A stretch of DNA of 64,000 bases from Klebsiella indica (GCF_005860775.1 NZ_VCHQ01000017.1:62001-126000); one strand, 5' to 3'. Shown: positions 50,774-62,076, counted from the stretch's first letter. The notes: a model not told the origin generated them from the letters alone. Numbers and translations are program-made.

Positions 50774-51733
50774 ATGACGCAACCCGTTTCAGGTATGTCC
50801 GATCGCCCTCCGGAGACAGGCGAACCTCCGCTCACCATGCAGCAACGCACCGTACTCGAGCGCCAGATTACGCGCCTGGTGGCGTTAACATCGCAGCAAA
50901 ATGCGGAAGTGTGGGCCGGTGTCAAACACGATCTGGGCCTGAAGAGTGATGCGCCGCTGTTGGCAAACCATTTTACGGCCGCGGAAAATAGCCTGAATCA
51001 ACGCTTAATCCTTGCACAACAAAATCATCACCGGCGGCAGGTCCTGGCGCAACTGAGCGAACGGCTTAACCAGGGCAACACTCGCCAGGCGGTCAGCGAT
51101 TATATTCGTCAACATGACGGGCAGACTTCACTGCACGCACTCACTCAGCCGCAGCTGGAAAATGTGCTGCAATTACTGCAAAGCGGCCAGCTCTCGATTC
51201 CTCAGCCTCAGCAGCGCCCGCCAACGCACCGCCCGCTGCTGCCTGCGGAACACAACACGCTCAATCAGCAGGTGACCAAACTTGCCGCCGCCACCGGTGA
51301 ATCCAGTAAGCTCATCTGGCAGTCCATGCTGGAGCTCAGCGGCGTAAAAAGCGGGGAGCTGATCCCGGCTACCCACTTCACCCCGCTCTCATACTGGCTA
51401 CACGCCCGGCAAACGCTCAGCGCGCAGGCGGCGCCAACGCTGACCTCGTTACAGGCCGCATTAAAACAGCCGCTTGAAGCGGCAGAGTGGCAAAAAGTGA
51501 TGAGTTTTGCCCAAACCAGCTGGCACGTGACAGCGCAAACACCGCTAAGCGCGGCACAGTTGCTGACCCTGCTTAACAAAATCTTTGTTCTCAGAGTCGC
51601 CAGAGCACAGGAGACACTGACCATTCCCCCGGTTCAGTCTCCCCCCGCCTCGCCCAGACGGGTATTCAAAAAACCGTGGGTCATCGCGCTGACGCTGATC
51701 GTACTACTCATCCTGCTGTGGTTGATGATGTAA
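50774..51733 (+). CDS. flk: flagellar regulator Flk
   Basis: Flk (319 aa) is a membrane-anchored regulator that in Salmonella couples flagellar ring assembly to FlgM secretion. The body is glutamine-rich and cytoplasmic, with the conserved RPLLPAEHNTLNQQVTKLAA and IWQSMLELSGVKSGELIPA. A single C-terminal transmembrane segment (about 300-318, WVIALTLIVLLILLWLMM) anchors it. It is about 12 residues shorter and clearly diverged from E. coli Flk, especially in residues 210-290. It is divergent from pdxB and convergent with yfcJ. Confidence 0.88.
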   Translation: MTQPVSGMSDRPPETGEPPLTMQQRTVLERQITRLVALTSQQNAEVWAGVKHDLGLKSDAPLLANHFTAAENSLNQRLILAQQNHHRRQVLAQLSERLNQGNTRQAVSDYIRQHDGQTSLHALTQPQLENVLQLLQSGQLSIPQPQQRPPTHRPLLPAEHNTLNQQVTKLAAATGESSKLIWQSMLELSGVKSGELIPATHFTPLSYWLHARQTLSAQAAPTLTSLQAALKQPLEAAEWQKVMSFAQTSWHVTAQTPLSAAQLLTLLNKIFVLRVARAQETLTIPPVQSPPASPRRVFKKPWVIALTLIVLLILLWLMM

Positions 51734-51759
51734 AACCATCATCCCCCCGTATGCCGGAC

Positions 51760-52947
51760 CTAGGTACTCGCCTGGTGGCGCAATGACAGTAGCGTCACCA
51801 CAATCCCCAGAACAGCGCATATCGCTGCGGCCAGGAAGACGGAAGAGTAGCCTAAAGAAGTCGCCAGCAGCCCGGTAAGCGGCCCCGTCACGCCATAAGA
51901 GATGTCCTGAAACGCGGCATAGCCGCCAAGCGCAGTGCCGCGCACCTGGGGCGGCACCCGCTTCACGACCTCTACCCCCAGCGCCGGGAAGATAAGCGAA
52001 CAGCCGCAGCCGGTTAGCGCGGCCCCCGCCAGAGCCACCCAGGCATTTGGCGCCAGCCAAAGCAGCGTCAACCCTATCGCTTCGATCAGCAGCGAAACGG
52101 TGGCGACCTTCACGCCGCCAAAACGATCCGGCATCCAGCCAAACAGCACGCGCATCAGCACAAACGCCCCGCCAAACGCGGTTAACGTAAAACCGGCCAT
52201 CGCCCAGCCATTGCTGGCAAAATAGAGCGAAATGAATGTGCCTATCGCGGCGAAACCCACGCCCTGCAGCCCAAGTCCAATACCTGCCCGCCAGATCATC
52301 CCCACAACGCTCCACAGCGACGGGCGCTCGCCACCGTGAGCCGGTATTTTTGGCACCGTACCGTTGATCGCCCATGCGACTAACGGCAACAGCATGGTGA
52401 CGCAGGCCAGCACAGGGATACCATAATGGCTGTAGATTAACAGTCCCAACGGGGCCCCTGTCGCTAGCGAGCCATATATTGCCATACCATTCCACGACAT
52501 CACCTTACCGGAACGCGATGGCCCCACCAGCCCCATGCCCCAGCTCAGGTTACCCGTCAGCAGTTGGCTTTCGCCAAACCCAAGAATCAGACGCCCGACA
52601 ATCAGTATGCCAAACTTCGCCAAAACCGATACTGGCAACAGCGCAGCGCACAGCCAGGCGCCGCCCGCCAGCGCACAGGCCAGCATCCCCTGGAGTACGG
52701 AGCGCTTCGCGCCATACTGATCCGCCAGGCGACCGGCATAGCCGCGAGTTAACACGGTTGCCAGAAACTGGATACCTACGGCGATACCCACCATAGTGTT
52801 GCCAAAGCCCAGTTCCTGATGGACAAACAAAGGGATCACGGTCAGCGGCAGACCGACGGTCATATAGGTCAGGAAAATGGCAAGCGTGATACGAAATAAC
52901 GAACCGTTCGCTGAAGAGGAGATTTTGGTTTTCATTACTGCAGACAT
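51760..52947 (-). CDS. yfcJ: MFS transporter YfcJ
   Basis: YfcJ (395 aa) is a major facilitator superfamily transporter of the YhhS/YfcJ drug:H+ antiporter-like group, with about 12 helices. The motif A region [14 protein letters not shown] and the repeated [12 protein letters not shown] in the second half are visible. Its substrate is unknown. It is convergent with flk, 26 bp away, and lies alone. Confidence 0.93.
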   Translation of the reverse strand: MSAVMKTKISSSANGSLFRITLAIFLTYMTVGLPLTVIPLFVHQELGFGNTMVGIAVGIQFLATVLTRGYAGRLADQYGAKRSVLQGMLACALAGGAWLCAALLPVSVLAKFGILIVGRLILGFGESQLLTGNLSWGMGLVGPSRSGKVMSWNGMAIYGSLATGAPLGLLIYSHYGIPVLACVTMLLPLVAWAINGTVPKIPAHGGERPSLWSVVGMIWRAGIGLGLQGVGFAAIGTFISLYFASNGWAMAGFTLTAFGGAFVLMRVLFGWMPDRFGGVKVATVSLLIEAIGLTLLWLAPNAWVALAGAALTGCGCSLIFPALGVEVVKRVPPQVRGTALGGYAAFQDISYGVTGPLTGLLATSLGYSSVFLAAAICAVLGIVVTLLSLRHQAST

Positions 52948-53111
52948 GCTTTACTCCAGTTCGCAGAGTAAGGCGGGGTAATAGCCACGCCTTCTCCACC
53001 TGATTGTCAGGATTAAGGCGCGTTGGATGACGTTAAACGCTTACGCATTATCGGAGAGAATAATGTTGTGGCAGGAGTTTGCCTGCAGACGCAAGGGTCT
53101 GTCAACAGGAT

Positions 53112-53138
53112 AAAAAAGGAGCCGACTGGCTCCTTTTT
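53112..53138 (-). terminator. fabB terminator
   Basis: AAAAAGGAGCC GACT GGCTCCTTTTT (53113-53138) is a classic intrinsic terminator, symmetric on both strands, 13 bp after the fabB stop. Confidence 0.92.
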
Positions 53139-53151
53139 CAACGATGGCAGG

Positions 53152-54369
53152 TTATGCCTTGTATTTGCGCATCACCAGCGTGGCGTTGGTGCCGCCAAAA
53201 CCGAAGCTGTTAGACATAACCGTCGTCAGCGCACGTTCTGTCGGCTCGGTCACGATGTTCAGCCCTGCAGCCTGCTCGTCCAACTCTTCAATGTTGATGC
53301 TCGGGGCGATAAAACCGTGTTCCAGCATCAGCAGCGAGTAGATAGCTTCCTGCACGCCTGCAGCGCCCAGGGAGTGGCCGGTCATCGCTTTTGTGGCGGA
53401 GATTGCCGGGCTGTTATCACCGAAGACTTCGCGAATCGCGCCCAGCTCTTTCACATCGCCAACCGGCGTGGAAGTCCCGTGAGAGTTCAGATAATCGATA
53501 GGAGTATCAACGCCGTGCATCGCCATCTTCATGCAGCGCACCGCGCCTTCGCCGGATGGCGCAACCATATCCGCACCGTCGGACGTTGCGCCGTAACCAA
53601 CAATTTCAGCATAGATATGCGCACCGCGCGCCAGAGCGTGTTCCAGCTCTTCAACGACAACCATACCGCCGCCGCCGGCGATAACAAAACCGTCACGATG
53701 GGTATCATAGGTACGGGAGGCTTTTGCTGGTGTTTGGTTGTACTTGGTGGATAATGCGCCCATCGCGTCGAATTCACAGGCCATTTCCCAGCACAGCTCT
53801 TCGCCGCCGCCAGCAAACACGATGTCCTGTTTGCCCAGCTGGATTTGTTCAACCGCATTGCCGATACAGTGAGCGGAAGTCGCACATGCGGAGCTGATGG
53901 AGTAGTTCACGCCGTGGATTTTGAAAGGTGTCGCGAGGCAAGCGGACACCGCAGATGCCATCGCTTTGGTCACCACATAAGGCCCCACGGCTTTCAGACC
54001 ACGCGGACTACGCATTGCGTCAGCGCCGAAAACCTGAGATTTAGAAGAACCGCCAGAACCGGCAATCAGGCCCACACGCGGGTTGTTCTGATAAACCTCG
54101 TCTTTCAGGCCAGCATCTTCGATCGCCTGCTGCATGGAGAGATAGGAATAGATAGAGGCATCGTTCATGAAACGAACCACTTTGCGGTCAATCATACCGG
54201 CTGTGTCCAGCTTGACGTTACCCCATACGTGGCTACGCATTCCTGAATCTTTAAATTCTTCAGAGAAAGTGATCCCGGAGCGTCCTTCACGCAGAGATGC
54301 CAGGACTTCCTGCTGGTTATTACCAATGCTGGAAACGATGCCCAGGCCAGTAATCACTGCACGTTTCAT
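53152..54369 (-). CDS. fabB: beta-ketoacyl-ACP synthase I FabB
   Basis: FabB (405 aa) condenses malonyl-ACP with acyl-ACP and is essential for unsaturated fatty acid synthesis. The active-site Cys is Cys162 in [10 protein letters not shown], with the catalytic histidines in HGTSTPVGD (about 297) and [12 protein letters not shown] (about 332). It is one residue shorter than E. coli FabB because of a change in the [11 protein letters not shown] loop (about 105-115). The FabR/FadR control region lies upstream, shared with the divergent mnmC. Confidence 0.98.
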   Translation of the reverse strand: MKRAVITGLGIVSSIGNNQQEVLASLREGRSGITFSEEFKDSGMRSHVWGNVKLDTAGMIDRKVVRFMNDASIYSYLSMQQAIEDAGLKDEVYQNNPRVGLIAGSGGSSKSQVFGADAMRSPRGLKAVGPYVVTKAMASAVSACLATPFKIHGVNYSISSACATSAHCIGNAVEQIQLGKQDIVFAGGGEELCWEMACEFDAMGALSTKYNQTPAKASRTYDTHRDGFVIAGGGGMVVVEELEHALARGAHIYAEIVGYGATSDGADMVAPSGEGAVRCMKMAMHGVDTPIDYLNSHGTSTPVGDVKELGAIREVFGDNSPAISATKAMTGHSLGAAGVQEAIYSLLMLEHGFIAPSINIEELDEQAAGLNIVTEPTERALTTVMSNSFGFGGTNATLVMRKYKA

Positions 54370-54417
54370 TCAATACCTCTGTAAGTCACACTATATTAAG
54401 TTTCGTGTCGCACAATA

Positions 54418-54433
54418 GCGTACACTTGTACGC
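54418..54433. promoter_or_regulatory. FabR operator of fabB
   Basis: GCGTACACTTGTACGC is a perfect 7 bp inverted repeat around CT and matches the known FabR palindrome upstream of fabB. It lies about 50 bp before the fabB ATG, over the probable promoter. Confidence 0.8.
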
Positions 54434-54434
54434 C

Positions 54435-54452
54435 GAACAAGTCCGATCAGAC
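54435..54452. promoter_or_regulatory. FadR site of fabB
   Basis: On the minus strand GTCTGATCGGACTTGTTC resembles the FadR consensus (CTGGTCNGACNNGTT type). It sits just upstream of the FabR palindrome, as in E. coli, where FadR activates fabB. Confidence 0.7.
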
Positions 54453-54527
54453 AATTTATGTATAAATTTGCGCCTCCCGGCACACATCGTTAAGATCGTG
54501 CTACACCTTGTGATTCGAGTAACTTAC

Positions 54528-56516
54528 GTGAAACAAAACGCTATACAACCTGCCAGGCTGGAATTCAATGCTGAGGGTACACCTGTTTCCCGAGATTTCG
54601 ACGACGTCTACTTTTCCAATGACAACGGTCTGGAAGAGACACGCTACGTTTTTCTCGGCGCTAACCAGATCAACGAACGTTTTCCCGTTCATCCGCGCCC
54701 GTTATTTATTGTCGCCGAAAGCGGATTCGGCACTGGCCTTAACTTCCTCACGCTCTGGCAGGCGTTTGACGTTTTTCACCGCGATAACCCTGACGCTACC
54801 CTGCAAAGATTACATTTCATCAGTTTTGAAAAATTTCCTCTGCAAGCGGAAGACCTGCGTCTGGCGCATCAGCGCTGGCCAGAGCTGGTGCCATGGGCGG
54901 AACAGCTTCAGGCGCAGTGGCCGTTGCCGATCGCAGGCTGTCATCGCCTGCTGCTGGATAACGGGCGCGTAACCCTCGATTTGTGGTTTGGCGATATCAA
55001 CGAACTGACCGACGAGCTGGATGATTCACTGAATCAGCAGGTAGATGCATGGTTCCTTGACGGCTTTGCCCCGGCGAAAAACCCGGATATGTGGACGCCG
55101 ACGCTCTTTTCCGCCATGGCCCGCCTGGCGAGACCTGGCGGCACCCTGGCCACCTTTACCTCCGCCGGTTTTGTTCGTCGTGGGCTACAGGAAGTCGGGT
55201 TCAGCATGCGGAAGCGCAAAGGGTTTGGCCGCAAGCGTGAAATGCTTACCGGCGAAATGGCGCAAACGCTGACCTTCCCTTTGCGTACGCCATGGTTCTC
55301 CCGTCGCGGAACGGAACTGCGCGAGGCGGCGATTATCGGTGGGGGGATCGCCAGCGCCCTGCTCTCTCTGGCGCTGCTGCGCCGTGGATGGCAGGTTACG
55401 TTATATTGCGCCGACAGCGCTCCGGCGGAAGGCGCTTCCGGCAACCGTCAGGGCGCGCTTTATCCGCTGCTAAGCCAACACGATCCGGCGCTGGCCCGTT
55501 TTTTTCCGGCGGCGTTTACTTTTGCCCGCCGCCTGTACGACATGCTTCCGGTGCCGTTTGAGCATGACTGGTGCGGTGTTACCCAGTTGGGTTGGGATGA
55601 AAAAAGCGCGCAGAAAATTGCCCAGATGCTCACCCTTAACCTGCCCCAGGAAATCGCCGTTGCTGTAAACGCGCAGACTACAGCAGACATCACCGGCGTG
55701 GAAACCGGCTGCGGAGGGATAAGCTATCCCGCTGGCGGCTGGCTCTGCCCACAACAGCTAACCGCCGAGATTCTCTCCCTCGCCGCCACCCAGGGATTAC
55801 GTGTTCACTACAATTTCCCCGTTGAGACTATCAGCGCTGATGGTAACGGCTGGCAATTGAACCAGCGGCAGTACCATGAGATCGTGGTGCTGGCGAATGG
55901 CCATCAGGTAACCCGTTTCGTCCAGACGGCGCATCTCCCGATGTATCCGGTTGCCGGGCAGGTCAGCCATATTCCCACCACGGCAGGGTTATCACAATTG
56001 CGTCAGGTCCTGTGCTACGACGGCTATCTGACGCCGCAAAATCCGCATAATCAACAGCACTGCATTGGTGCGAGCTATCATCGCGGGGAGACGAATACGG
56101 ATTTCAGCCCGGAAGATCAGCGACAGAATCGTCAACGCCTGATTGACTGTTTCCCACTGGCAGAATGGGCACAGGAGGTGGATATCAGCGCAAACGAGGC
56201 CCGTTGCGCCGTGCGCTGTGCCACGCGCGATCATTTACCAATGGTCGGAAATGTGCCCGATTATGACGCCACCTTACGTGAGTATGCCTCGCTGGTTGAA
56301 CATCCTGAGCAGGCCGGAGAAGCACCGGTTCACCGCAATCTGTATATGCTAGGGGCTCTGGGTTCACGCGGTTTATGTTCCGCGCCTCTGGCGGCGGAGA
56401 TTCTGGCGGCGCAAATGAGTGAGGAGCCGTTACCGATGGACAGGGAAACGTTAGCGGCGCTGAATCCAAATCGTTTGTGGGTAAGAAAGCTGCTGAGAGG
56501 CAAAGCGGTAAAATAA
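54528..56516 (+). CDS. mnmC: bifunctional tRNA mnm5s2U biosynthesis protein MnmC
   Basis: MnmC (662 aa, GTG start) finishes the 5-methylaminomethyl-2-thiouridine modification at the tRNA wobble position. The N-terminal methyltransferase domain (about 1-245) shows the SAM motif [15 protein letters not shown] and [12 protein letters not shown]. The C-terminal FAD-dependent oxidoreductase domain (about 265-660) begins with [18 protein letters not shown]. The GTG at 54528 ([14 protein letters not shown]) matches the family start. The frame is open 41 codons further up through the fabB control region and that part is not coding. Confidence 0.95.
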   Translation: MKQNAIQPARLEFNAEGTPVSRDFDDVYFSNDNGLEETRYVFLGANQINERFPVHPRPLFIVAESGFGTGLNFLTLWQAFDVFHRDNPDATLQRLHFISFEKFPLQAEDLRLAHQRWPELVPWAEQLQAQWPLPIAGCHRLLLDNGRVTLDLWFGDINELTDELDDSLNQQVDAWFLDGFAPAKNPDMWTPTLFSAMARLARPGGTLATFTSAGFVRRGLQEVGFSMRKRKGFGRKREMLTGEMAQTLTFPLRTPWFSRRGTELREAAIIGGGIASALLSLALLRRGWQVTLYCADSAPAEGASGNRQGALYPLLSQHDPALARFFPAAFTFARRLYDMLPVPFEHDWCGVTQLGWDEKSAQKIAQMLTLNLPQEIAVAVNAQTTADITGVETGCGGISYPAGGWLCPQQLTAEILSLAATQGLRVHYNFPVETISADGNGWQLNQRQYHEIVVLANGHQVTRFVQTAHLPMYPVAGQVSHIPTTAGLSQLRQVLCYDGYLTPQNPHNQQHCIGASYHRGETNTDFSPEDQRQNRQRLIDCFPLAEWAQEVDISANEARCAVRCATRDHLPMVGNVPDYDATLREYASLVEHPEQAGEAPVHRNLYMLGALGSRGLCSAPLAAEILAAQMSEEPLPMDRETLAALNPNRLWVRKLLRGKAVK

Positions 56517-56540
56517 TTGAGGAAAGCTGAATCCGAGCTA

Positions 56541-56725
56541 AGGCTGAGGCGAACAACACACCGGTATCAGATATTGTGGCCCACATTTACTACGCCGGAT
56601 GGCGGCTGCGCCTTATTCGGTCGACATGACCTTCTGCATCCGGCGACGTAAGCCCGTGCAGCGCACGCTGCCGGGCAATTCCAAAAGACTGCACTTTGTC
56701 AGCAATCTGGCTGAAGCTGTAACTC
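56541..56725. repeat. BIME-like intergenic repeat, copy B
   Basis: This copy reads CACCGGTATCAGATATTGTG at one end, REP-like CGCCGGATGGCGGC and CATCCGGCGACG in the middle, and GCCGGGCAATTCCAAAAG followed by TTTGTCAGCAATCTGGCTGA and AGCTGTAACTC at the other. It shares these blocks with copy A (36070-36256) and in part copy C (31639-31772). It fills the gap between convergent mnmC and yfcL. Confidence 0.7.
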
Positions 56726-56744
56726 GCTTAATCGACCAGCATCA

Positions 56745-56771
56745 AAGCCCGGTCAGGTGAAAACCGGGCTT
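56745..56771. terminator. terminator between mnmC and yfcL
   Basis: AAGCCCGGT (56745-56753) and ACCGGGCTT (56763-56771) form a perfect 9 bp stem 16 bp after the yfcL stop. It can serve both convergent genes, though the T-runs are short. Confidence 0.7.
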
Positions 56772-56786
56772 CGTCAAAAAAGGAAC

Positions 56787-57065
56787 CTACGACCGCACCG
56801 CCTGCTGATACAAATTATCCCACATACTCTGCACCAGAATCTGATCCGGTGGAGAAAGCTCCCCCGCGCTGATGGCTTTTTCCAGACTCTGGCTCACCTT
56901 ACTATGTACTGCTTCCACGCTATGTTCACCCTCACCCTCCAGTTCGGCCACCGCCAGCGTCAGATGGCCGCGCAGATAACCGCCAGCAAACAGTTCATCA
57001 TCGCTGGCGTGGTCTACCATATTGTCAATTAACGCCAGAATGCGTGATTCAAACTCCGCGATCAT
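56787..57065 (-). CDS. yfcL: YfcL family protein
   Basis: YfcL (92 aa) is a small acidic cytoplasmic protein of unknown function, conserved in enterobacteria. It is mainly helical ([20 protein letters not shown]) with no recognisable catalytic motif. It follows epmC by 31 bp and is the last gene of the yfcA-epmC-yfcL run. Confidence 0.9.
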   Translation of the reverse strand: MIAEFESRILALIDNMVDHASDDELFAGGYLRGHLTLAVAELEGEGEHSVEAVHSKVSQSLEKAISAGELSPPDQILVQSMWDNLYQQAVRS

Positions 57066-57096
57066 CTTCTTTCCTCATTTATCGATAAGTGTGGCC

Positions 57097-57645
57097 TTAG
57101 CGCAGGTCTTCCGGCCACGGGAATTGTTCCGCCGTCAAAGGTGGCGTTTGATAATATTGCTGTAACGCTTTAATGAAACGCGCCGGACGTTCGGGTATCC
57201 CCTGCGCCAGATAAATCATGACCTGAGCATGTACCCGCCGCTGAAAAGCAATGCGATCGGGTTCGAAATCCCCCTCCAGGTTGTCACAACTGACGTTGAA
57301 CGGATAGCCCGCCGCCACGCAAAACAGCCACTCTAGCGCCTGAGGCTTCACCTCAACGTCTTCAAATTTAGACTGGGTCATCGCATCGCGGCCATCCGGG
57401 CAGTACCAGTAGCCAAAATCCACCAGCTCACGGCGCGCCTTTCCGGCGATGCACCAGTGCGAAATCTCATGCAGTCCGCTGGCATAAAACCCGTGAGCAA
57501 AAACGATGCGGTGGTACGGCGCATCATCATCTGCCGGAAGGTAGATTGGCTCATCGTCGCCTTTAATCAGACGGGTATTAAAATCATCAGCAAAACAGCC
57601 GTCGAAAATAGCGATCAGCTGTTCATATTTATGCGTGCTGTTCAT
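57097..57645 (-). CDS. epmC: elongation factor P hydroxylase EpmC
   Basis: EpmC (YfcM; 182 aa) hydroxylates the beta-lysylated lysine of elongation factor P. The metal-binding region HGFYASGLHEISHWCIAGK with its His/Glu ligands is visible at about residues 53-71, as is the FNVSCDNLEGDFEPDR segment. The start at 57645 overlaps the yfcA stop by one base (TAATG); six codons above it are open but not needed. Confidence 0.94.
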   Translation of the reverse strand: MNSTHKYEQLIAIFDGCFADDFNTRLIKGDDEPIYLPADDDAPYHRIVFAHGFYASGLHEISHWCIAGKARRELVDFGYWYCPDGRDAMTQSKFEDVEVKPQALEWLFCVAAGYPFNVSCDNLEGDFEPDRIAFQRRVHAQVMIYLAQGIPERPARFIKALQQYYQTPPLTAEQFPWPEDLR

Positions 57646-58454
57646 TAATGCATTCCCAGCCAATTAAGGATCTCCTGTCCGTGGCTGCTATAAAGAAGTT
57701 TTGCACTCATCACCGCCGAGACCACAACGATCATCGGCCTAATCAGCGATTGTCCTTTACTCAGAACCAGCCGTGAGCCCGCTCGGGCTCCAATAAATTG
57801 CCCGGCCATCATCACAAAACCCGTCGCCCAGATCACCTTGCCGCCAATAATAAACAGCAGCAGCCCTCCCATGTTAGAGGTCGCATTAAGCAATTTAGCG
57901 TGGGCGGTCGATTTCGCCAGATTGAAACCCGCCAGCGAGACAAACGCCAGCGCGTAGAAAGAGCCTGCGCCAGGGCCAAAAAAGCCATCATAAAAACCCA
58001 CGCAGCCGCCAGCAACCAGCGCAAACGGCAGGCCATACAGACGCCGCTGCCGATCGTTTTCGCCTAATTTTGGCATCAGCAGAAAATAGAGGCCTATACC
58101 GATAATCAGAATCGGCAAAATCTGCTTAAGGATATCGGACTGAACGTGCTGAACCAGCAGCGCACCGCTGGTAGAACCGAGAAAAGTCATCAGAATATTG
58201 AGCTTCTGATCGGCCAGATTCACCACTTTGCGACGGATAAAATACAGCGAAGCGGACAGCGAGCCGCCGCACGCCTGTAGCTTGTTGGTCGCCAGCGCCT
58301 GCGCGGGAGGAAGACCCGCCGCCATCAACGCCGGTACGGTTAACAACCCGCCGCCGCCCGCCAGTGAATCAATAAACCCTGCCATTACCGCCACAAAGAA
58401 CAGCATGCCCAATACTGTCGGTGACACCATAAAGAGATTGATAAAACTATCCAT
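57645..58454 (-). CDS. yfcA: TSUP-family membrane protein YfcA
   Basis: YfcA (269 aa) is an inner-membrane protein of the TauE/SafE (TSUP) family, which exports or imports sulfur-containing or other organic anions. The SLAGGGGLLTVPALMAAGLP repeat near residue 30 and GFYDGFFGPGAGSFYALAF near residue 155 are the internal-duplication signature. It overlaps mepA and epmC by one base each, so the three are coupled. Confidence 0.93.
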   Translation of the reverse strand: MDSFINLFMVSPTVLGMLFFVAVMAGFIDSLAGGGGLLTVPALMAAGLPPAQALATNKLQACGGSLSASLYFIRRKVVNLADQKLNILMTFLGSTSGALLVQHVQSDILKQILPILIIGIGLYFLLMPKLGENDRQRRLYGLPFALVAGGCVGFYDGFFGPGAGSFYALAFVSLAGFNLAKSTAHAKLLNATSNMGGLLLFIIGGKVIWATGFVMMAGQFIGARAGSRLVLSKGQSLIRPMIVVVSAVMSAKLLYSSHGQEILNWLGMH

Positions 58455-59278
58455 TAAAGAACATGCTCATCCAGTAGTACCTGGCATGAAGGCGGCAACG
58501 GTGGCGGCGTCTTCTTCACAGGAGGGGTTGAGGGGGGTTTTGGGGGTTCAAACCAGCTTTGTAATTCGGCACCGCAACCATCGCCAGCCGGAGGAGGCGC
58601 CTGGTCTTCACACTCGTAGCTATCCGCCGGACAACGCAGGCGCACATGCATATGCGCGCGATGCTGGAACCACGGGCGCACTTTGCGTAACCAGCCGCGA
58701 TCGCTCCCGGCATCGAGACATAGCTGCTGCTTGATCGCCGGGTTAACGAAAATGCGCGTCACTTCGCTATCTTCCGCCGCCATTTTAATCAGTTCACTGA
58801 TTTGCGGACGCCACAAAGACGGCACCACGTGTTTGCCATCGCGAGCGACCAGATCCAACGCCTGCGGTTTCAGAAGTTGCGCGGAACTCCAGCGCCTCTG
58901 CGGAAGCTGGAGAAATATATCGACATCCAGTCCGGACTGGTGGCTGGCATGGCCGCCGTTGAAACGGCCACCGGCTGGCATTCCCATGTCGCCAATCAGC
59001 ACCGTTCCCATGCCTTTATTGTGTACCTGATTGCTCAGACGCTGAATAAACTGCACGAGATTCGGATGGCCGAAGTAGCGCCGCTGATCGGTACGCATCA
59101 CCTGATAGCTGCTGGAGTTTAACGGCAGCGCTTGCGCGCCGACGATGCAACCATTAGCGAACGCGCCAATTGACTGCGGCTTGCCGCTGATGGGGTGCGT
59201 GATTTTCTGCCACGGCGTCGCGGCCAGGCAGGTAGCGCTGGCCAATAAGGCCAGCAGTGCGATAACGGTTTTTTTCAT
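58454..59278 (-). CDS. mepA: penicillin-insensitive murein endopeptidase MepA
   Basis: MepA (274 aa) is a periplasmic LAS-type zinc endopeptidase that cuts the DD cross-links of peptidoglycan. A signal peptide ([19 protein letters not shown]) precedes the mature part. Zinc ligands are in [15 protein letters not shown] (His about 113, Asp about 120) and [12 protein letters not shown]. The C-terminus is proline-rich ([19 protein letters not shown]). It follows aroC by 3 bp. Confidence 0.96.
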   Translation of the reverse strand: MKKTVIALLALLASATCLAATPWQKITHPISGKPQSIGAFANGCIVGAQALPLNSSSYQVMRTDQRRYFGHPNLVQFIQRLSNQVHNKGMGTVLIGDMGMPAGGRFNGGHASHQSGLDVDIFLQLPQRRWSSAQLLKPQALDLVARDGKHVVPSLWRPQISELIKMAAEDSEVTRIFVNPAIKQQLCLDAGSDRGWLRKVRPWFQHRAHMHVRLRCPADSYECEDQAPPPAGDGCGAELQSWFEPPKPPSTPPVKKTPPPLPPSCQVLLDEHVL

Positions 59279-59281
59279 CGG

Positions 59282-60367
59282 TTACCAGCGTGGGATTGAT
59301 GTCGCCACGTCGCCATTTTGCGCGCGCTGACGCATGAAGTGATCCATTAACACAATCGCCAGCATCGCTTCGGCAATGGGTACCGCGCGAATACCAACGC
59401 AAGGATCGTGACGCCCTTTGGTGATCATCTCGCTCTCTTCGCCAAAGCGGTTAATCGTACGCCCAGGAACGGTAATGCTGGAAGTCGGCTTCAGCGCGAT
59501 ATTGGCAACAATCTGCTGGCCGCTGCTGATACCGCCGAGAACGCCGCCCGCATGGTTGCTCTGGAAACCTGATTTAGTAATTTCATCGCGATTCTCGCTT
59601 CCGCGAAGTTTTACCACATCAAAACCATCGCCAATTTCCACGCCCTTGACCGCATTGATGCTCATCAGCGCATGCGCAATATCTGCATCCAGGCGGTCAA
59701 ACACCGGCTCGCCCAGGCCCGGAGGAACACCATCAGCCACCACGGTCACTTTCGCCCCGATAGAGTCGCCCTCTTTTTTCAGCCCGCGCATCAGTTCATC
59801 AAGCGCGGTGATTTTGTCCGGGTCCGCGCAGAAGAACGGGTTCAGTTCAACCTGATCCCACTCTTTTATCGCCAGCGGAATATCCCCCATCTGGGTCAGG
59901 CAGCCGCGAATGACGATACCCAATTTCTCGGAGAGGAATTTTTTGGCAATCGCCCCGGCAGCCACACGCATAGCGGTTTCTCGCGCAGAAGAACGACCGC
60001 CGCCGCGATAATCGCGCAGGCCATATTTCTGCTCATAGGTGTAATCGGCGTGCCCGGGACGGAAAAGATCCTTAATGGCGCCATAGTCCTGAGAACGCTG
60101 GTCGGTATTCTCAATCAGCAGACCAATGCTGGTGCCGGTTGTCACGCCTTCAAACACGCCGGAGAGGATCTTCACCTGATCCGGTTCGCGGCGCTGGGTG
60201 GTATAGCGCGACGTTCCCGGACGGCGACGGTCGAGATCGTGCTGGAGATCGGCTTCGGTCAGCGAGATGCCTGGCGGCACGCCGTCAACGATGCAGCCCA
60301 GCGCCAGACCGTGCGACTCACCGAAAGTCGTCACGCGAAAGAGTTGTCCAATTGTGTTTCCTGCCAT
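59282..60367 (-). CDS. aroC: chorismate synthase AroC
   Basis: AroC (361 aa) makes chorismate from 5-enolpyruvylshikimate 3-phosphate using reduced FMN. Family motifs are [18 protein letters not shown] near the start, [19 protein letters not shown] (about 123-141) and [18 protein letters not shown] near the end. The start at 60367 ([11 protein letters not shown]) is the family start. It follows prmB by 37 bp and leads into mepA. Confidence 0.98.
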   Translation of the reverse strand: MAGNTIGQLFRVTTFGESHGLALGCIVDGVPPGISLTEADLQHDLDRRRPGTSRYTTQRREPDQVKILSGVFEGVTTGTSIGLLIENTDQRSQDYGAIKDLFRPGHADYTYEQKYGLRDYRGGGRSSARETAMRVAAGAIAKKFLSEKLGIVIRGCLTQMGDIPLAIKEWDQVELNPFFCADPDKITALDELMRGLKKEGDSIGAKVTVVADGVPPGLGEPVFDRLDADIAHALMSINAVKGVEIGDGFDVVKLRGSENRDEITKSGFQSNHAGGVLGGISSGQQIVANIALKPTSSITVPGRTINRFGEESEMITKGRHDPCVGIRAVPIAEAMLAIVLMDHFMRQRAQNGDVATSIPRW

Positions 60368-60404
60368 CACGGCTCCATTATTGTCGTTATGTTTGCGTGT
60401 TGTT

Positions 60405-61337
60405 TTAGTCTTTATAGATGCCGAAATGCGCGCGGGCGGCAATCAGCTGCGGTTTGCTCAGCATAAAGACGCCATCGCCGCCATTTTCAAATTCCAGCCA
60501 GGTAAATGGAACGTCAGGATACTGCTCCATCAGATGTACCATGCTGTTACCCACTTCACAAATCAGGATACCGTCATCGCTGAGATAATCCGGCGCGCAG
60601 GCGAGGATGCGACGGGTCAACTTCAGGCCGTCGCTACCGGAAGCCAGTCCGAGAACCGGTTCATGGCGATATTCCCCCGGCAGGTCAGACATATCTTCTT
60701 CATCAACATAAGGCGGATTGGTGACGATCAGATCGTACTGCACCTTCGGCAGATCGCGGAAGAGATCGGAGCGGATCGGCGTAACGTGATGAATTAAGCC
60801 GTGATCTTCCACGTTCTGTTCTGTAACGGCCAGCGCGTCAGGAGAGATATCAACCGCATCGACTTCCGCTTCCGGGAAAGCGTATGCGCAGGCGATAGCG
60901 ATACAGCCGCTGCCGGTGCACATGTCGAGGATGTGTTGAGGCGAGTGGTCAATCAACCCCGCAAACCGGTTATTAATCAGCTCGCCAATCGGTGAACGGG
61001 GCACCAGCACGCGCTCATCCACATAAAATTCATGGCCGCAGAACCAGGCTTTGTTGGTCAGATAGGCAACCGGAATGCGCTCGTTAATACGGCGAATGAC
61101 GCGCTCAACAATACGGTGTTTTTCGCTGGAGGTCAGACGCGCGGTGCGCATATCTTCCGGAATATCAAGGGGCAGATATAGCGACGGCATAACCAGTTGC
61201 ACCGCTTCATCCCACGGATTATCGGTGCCGTGTCCGTACCAGATATTTGCAGCGCTGAAGCGGCTTACCGCCCAACGCAGCATGTCCTGAATGGTATGAA
61301 GCTCATTAACGGCCTCATCAATAAAAATTTTATCCAC
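60405..61337 (-). CDS. prmB: 50S ribosomal protein L3 N5-glutamine methyltransferase PrmB
   Basis: PrmB (310 aa, GTG start) methylates a glutamine of ribosomal protein L3. The SAM motif [19 protein letters not shown] and the catalytic NPPY ([12 protein letters not shown]) are visible. The GTG at 61337 ([13 protein letters not shown]) has GGGAG about 5 bp upstream and matches the family. The frame extends 69 codons higher into the smrB promoter region, which is not expected to be protein. It is divergent from smrB. Confidence 0.96.
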   Translation of the reverse strand: MDKIFIDEAVNELHTIQDMLRWAVSRFSAANIWYGHGTDNPWDEAVQLVMPSLYLPLDIPEDMRTARLTSSEKHRIVERVIRRINERIPVAYLTNKAWFCGHEFYVDERVLVPRSPIGELINNRFAGLIDHSPQHILDMCTGSGCIAIACAYAFPEAEVDAVDISPDALAVTEQNVEDHGLIHHVTPIRSDLFRDLPKVQYDLIVTNPPYVDEEDMSDLPGEYRHEPVLGLASGSDGLKLTRRILACAPDYLSDDGILICEVGNSMVHLMEQYPDVPFTWLEFENGGDGVFMLSKPQLIAARAHFGIYKD

Positions 61338-61504
61338 GCTCTCCCCCAGGGCACGCTCTGCTATAAATTCGGCGGCTAGTTTGCCATGAAGACGGGGATA
61401 AATCAGCATTCTTACGTCAGGCTGAAGGGGAAAAATAGGTTTTCCTTGCCTGAATGTACGGCGAGTCGGGTAAACTAACAGCAAAGAAACAATGAGATCA
61501 GGTA

Positions 61505-62056
61505 ATGAAAAAGAAAACATCGCTAAGTAAGGAGGATCAGGCATTGTTCCGGCAACTGATGGCCGGTACGCGTCAGATTAAGCAGGACACCATTGTTCAC
61601 CGCCCGCTGCGCAAGAAGGTGAGTGAAGTAGCGCCAAAGCGTCTGCTCCAGGAGCAGGCAGACAATAGTCACTACTTTTCCGATGAGTTTCAGCCGCTGC
61701 TGAATACTGAAGGAGCGGTTAAGTACGTGCGCTCAGACGTCAGCCACTTTGAACTGAAAAAACTACGCCGCGGCGATTATTCGCCGGAGCTGTTTCTCGA
61801 CCTGCACGGTCTGACCCAGCAACAAGCCAAACAGGAACTGGGAGCGTTGATCGCCGCCTGCCGCCGGGAACATGTGTTCTGCGCCAGCGTGATGCACGGG
61901 CATGGAAAGCATATTCTCAAACAGCAAACACCGCTATGGCTGGCGCAGCATCCGCATATTATGGCCTTTCATCAGGCGCCAAAAGAGTACGGCGGGAACG
62001 CCGCACTGCTGATACTGATCGAAGTTGAAGAGTGGCAACCACCGGAACTTCCGTAA
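61505..62056 (+). CDS. smrB: ribosome rescue endonuclease SmrB
   Basis: SmrB (YfcN; 183 aa) is an Smr-domain endonuclease that cleaves mRNA between collided ribosomes. The Smr domain (about 95-175) begins [20 protein letters not shown] and contains [18 protein letters not shown]. The N-terminal arm is basic and polar. It matches the E. coli length exactly and is divergent from prmB. Confidence 0.96.
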   Translation: MKKKTSLSKEDQALFRQLMAGTRQIKQDTIVHRPLRKKVSEVAPKRLLQEQADNSHYFSDEFQPLLNTEGAVKYVRSDVSHFELKKLRRGDYSPELFLDLHGLTQQQAKQELGALIAACRREHVFCASVMHGHGKHILKQQTPLWLAQHPHIMAFHQAPKEYGGNAALLILIEVEEWQPPELP

Positions 62057-62076
62057 TACATCAGCCCCGGCGGGAA

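Noticed and set aside
54405-54527. N-terminal extension of mnmC
   Set aside because: The extension covers the FabR/FadR control region and is absent from the family. The conserved GTG start is at 54528.
61338-61544. N-terminal extension of prmB (69 codons)
   Set aside because: The GTG at 61337 has a good ribosome site and matches the family start. The extension overlaps the start of the divergent smrB.
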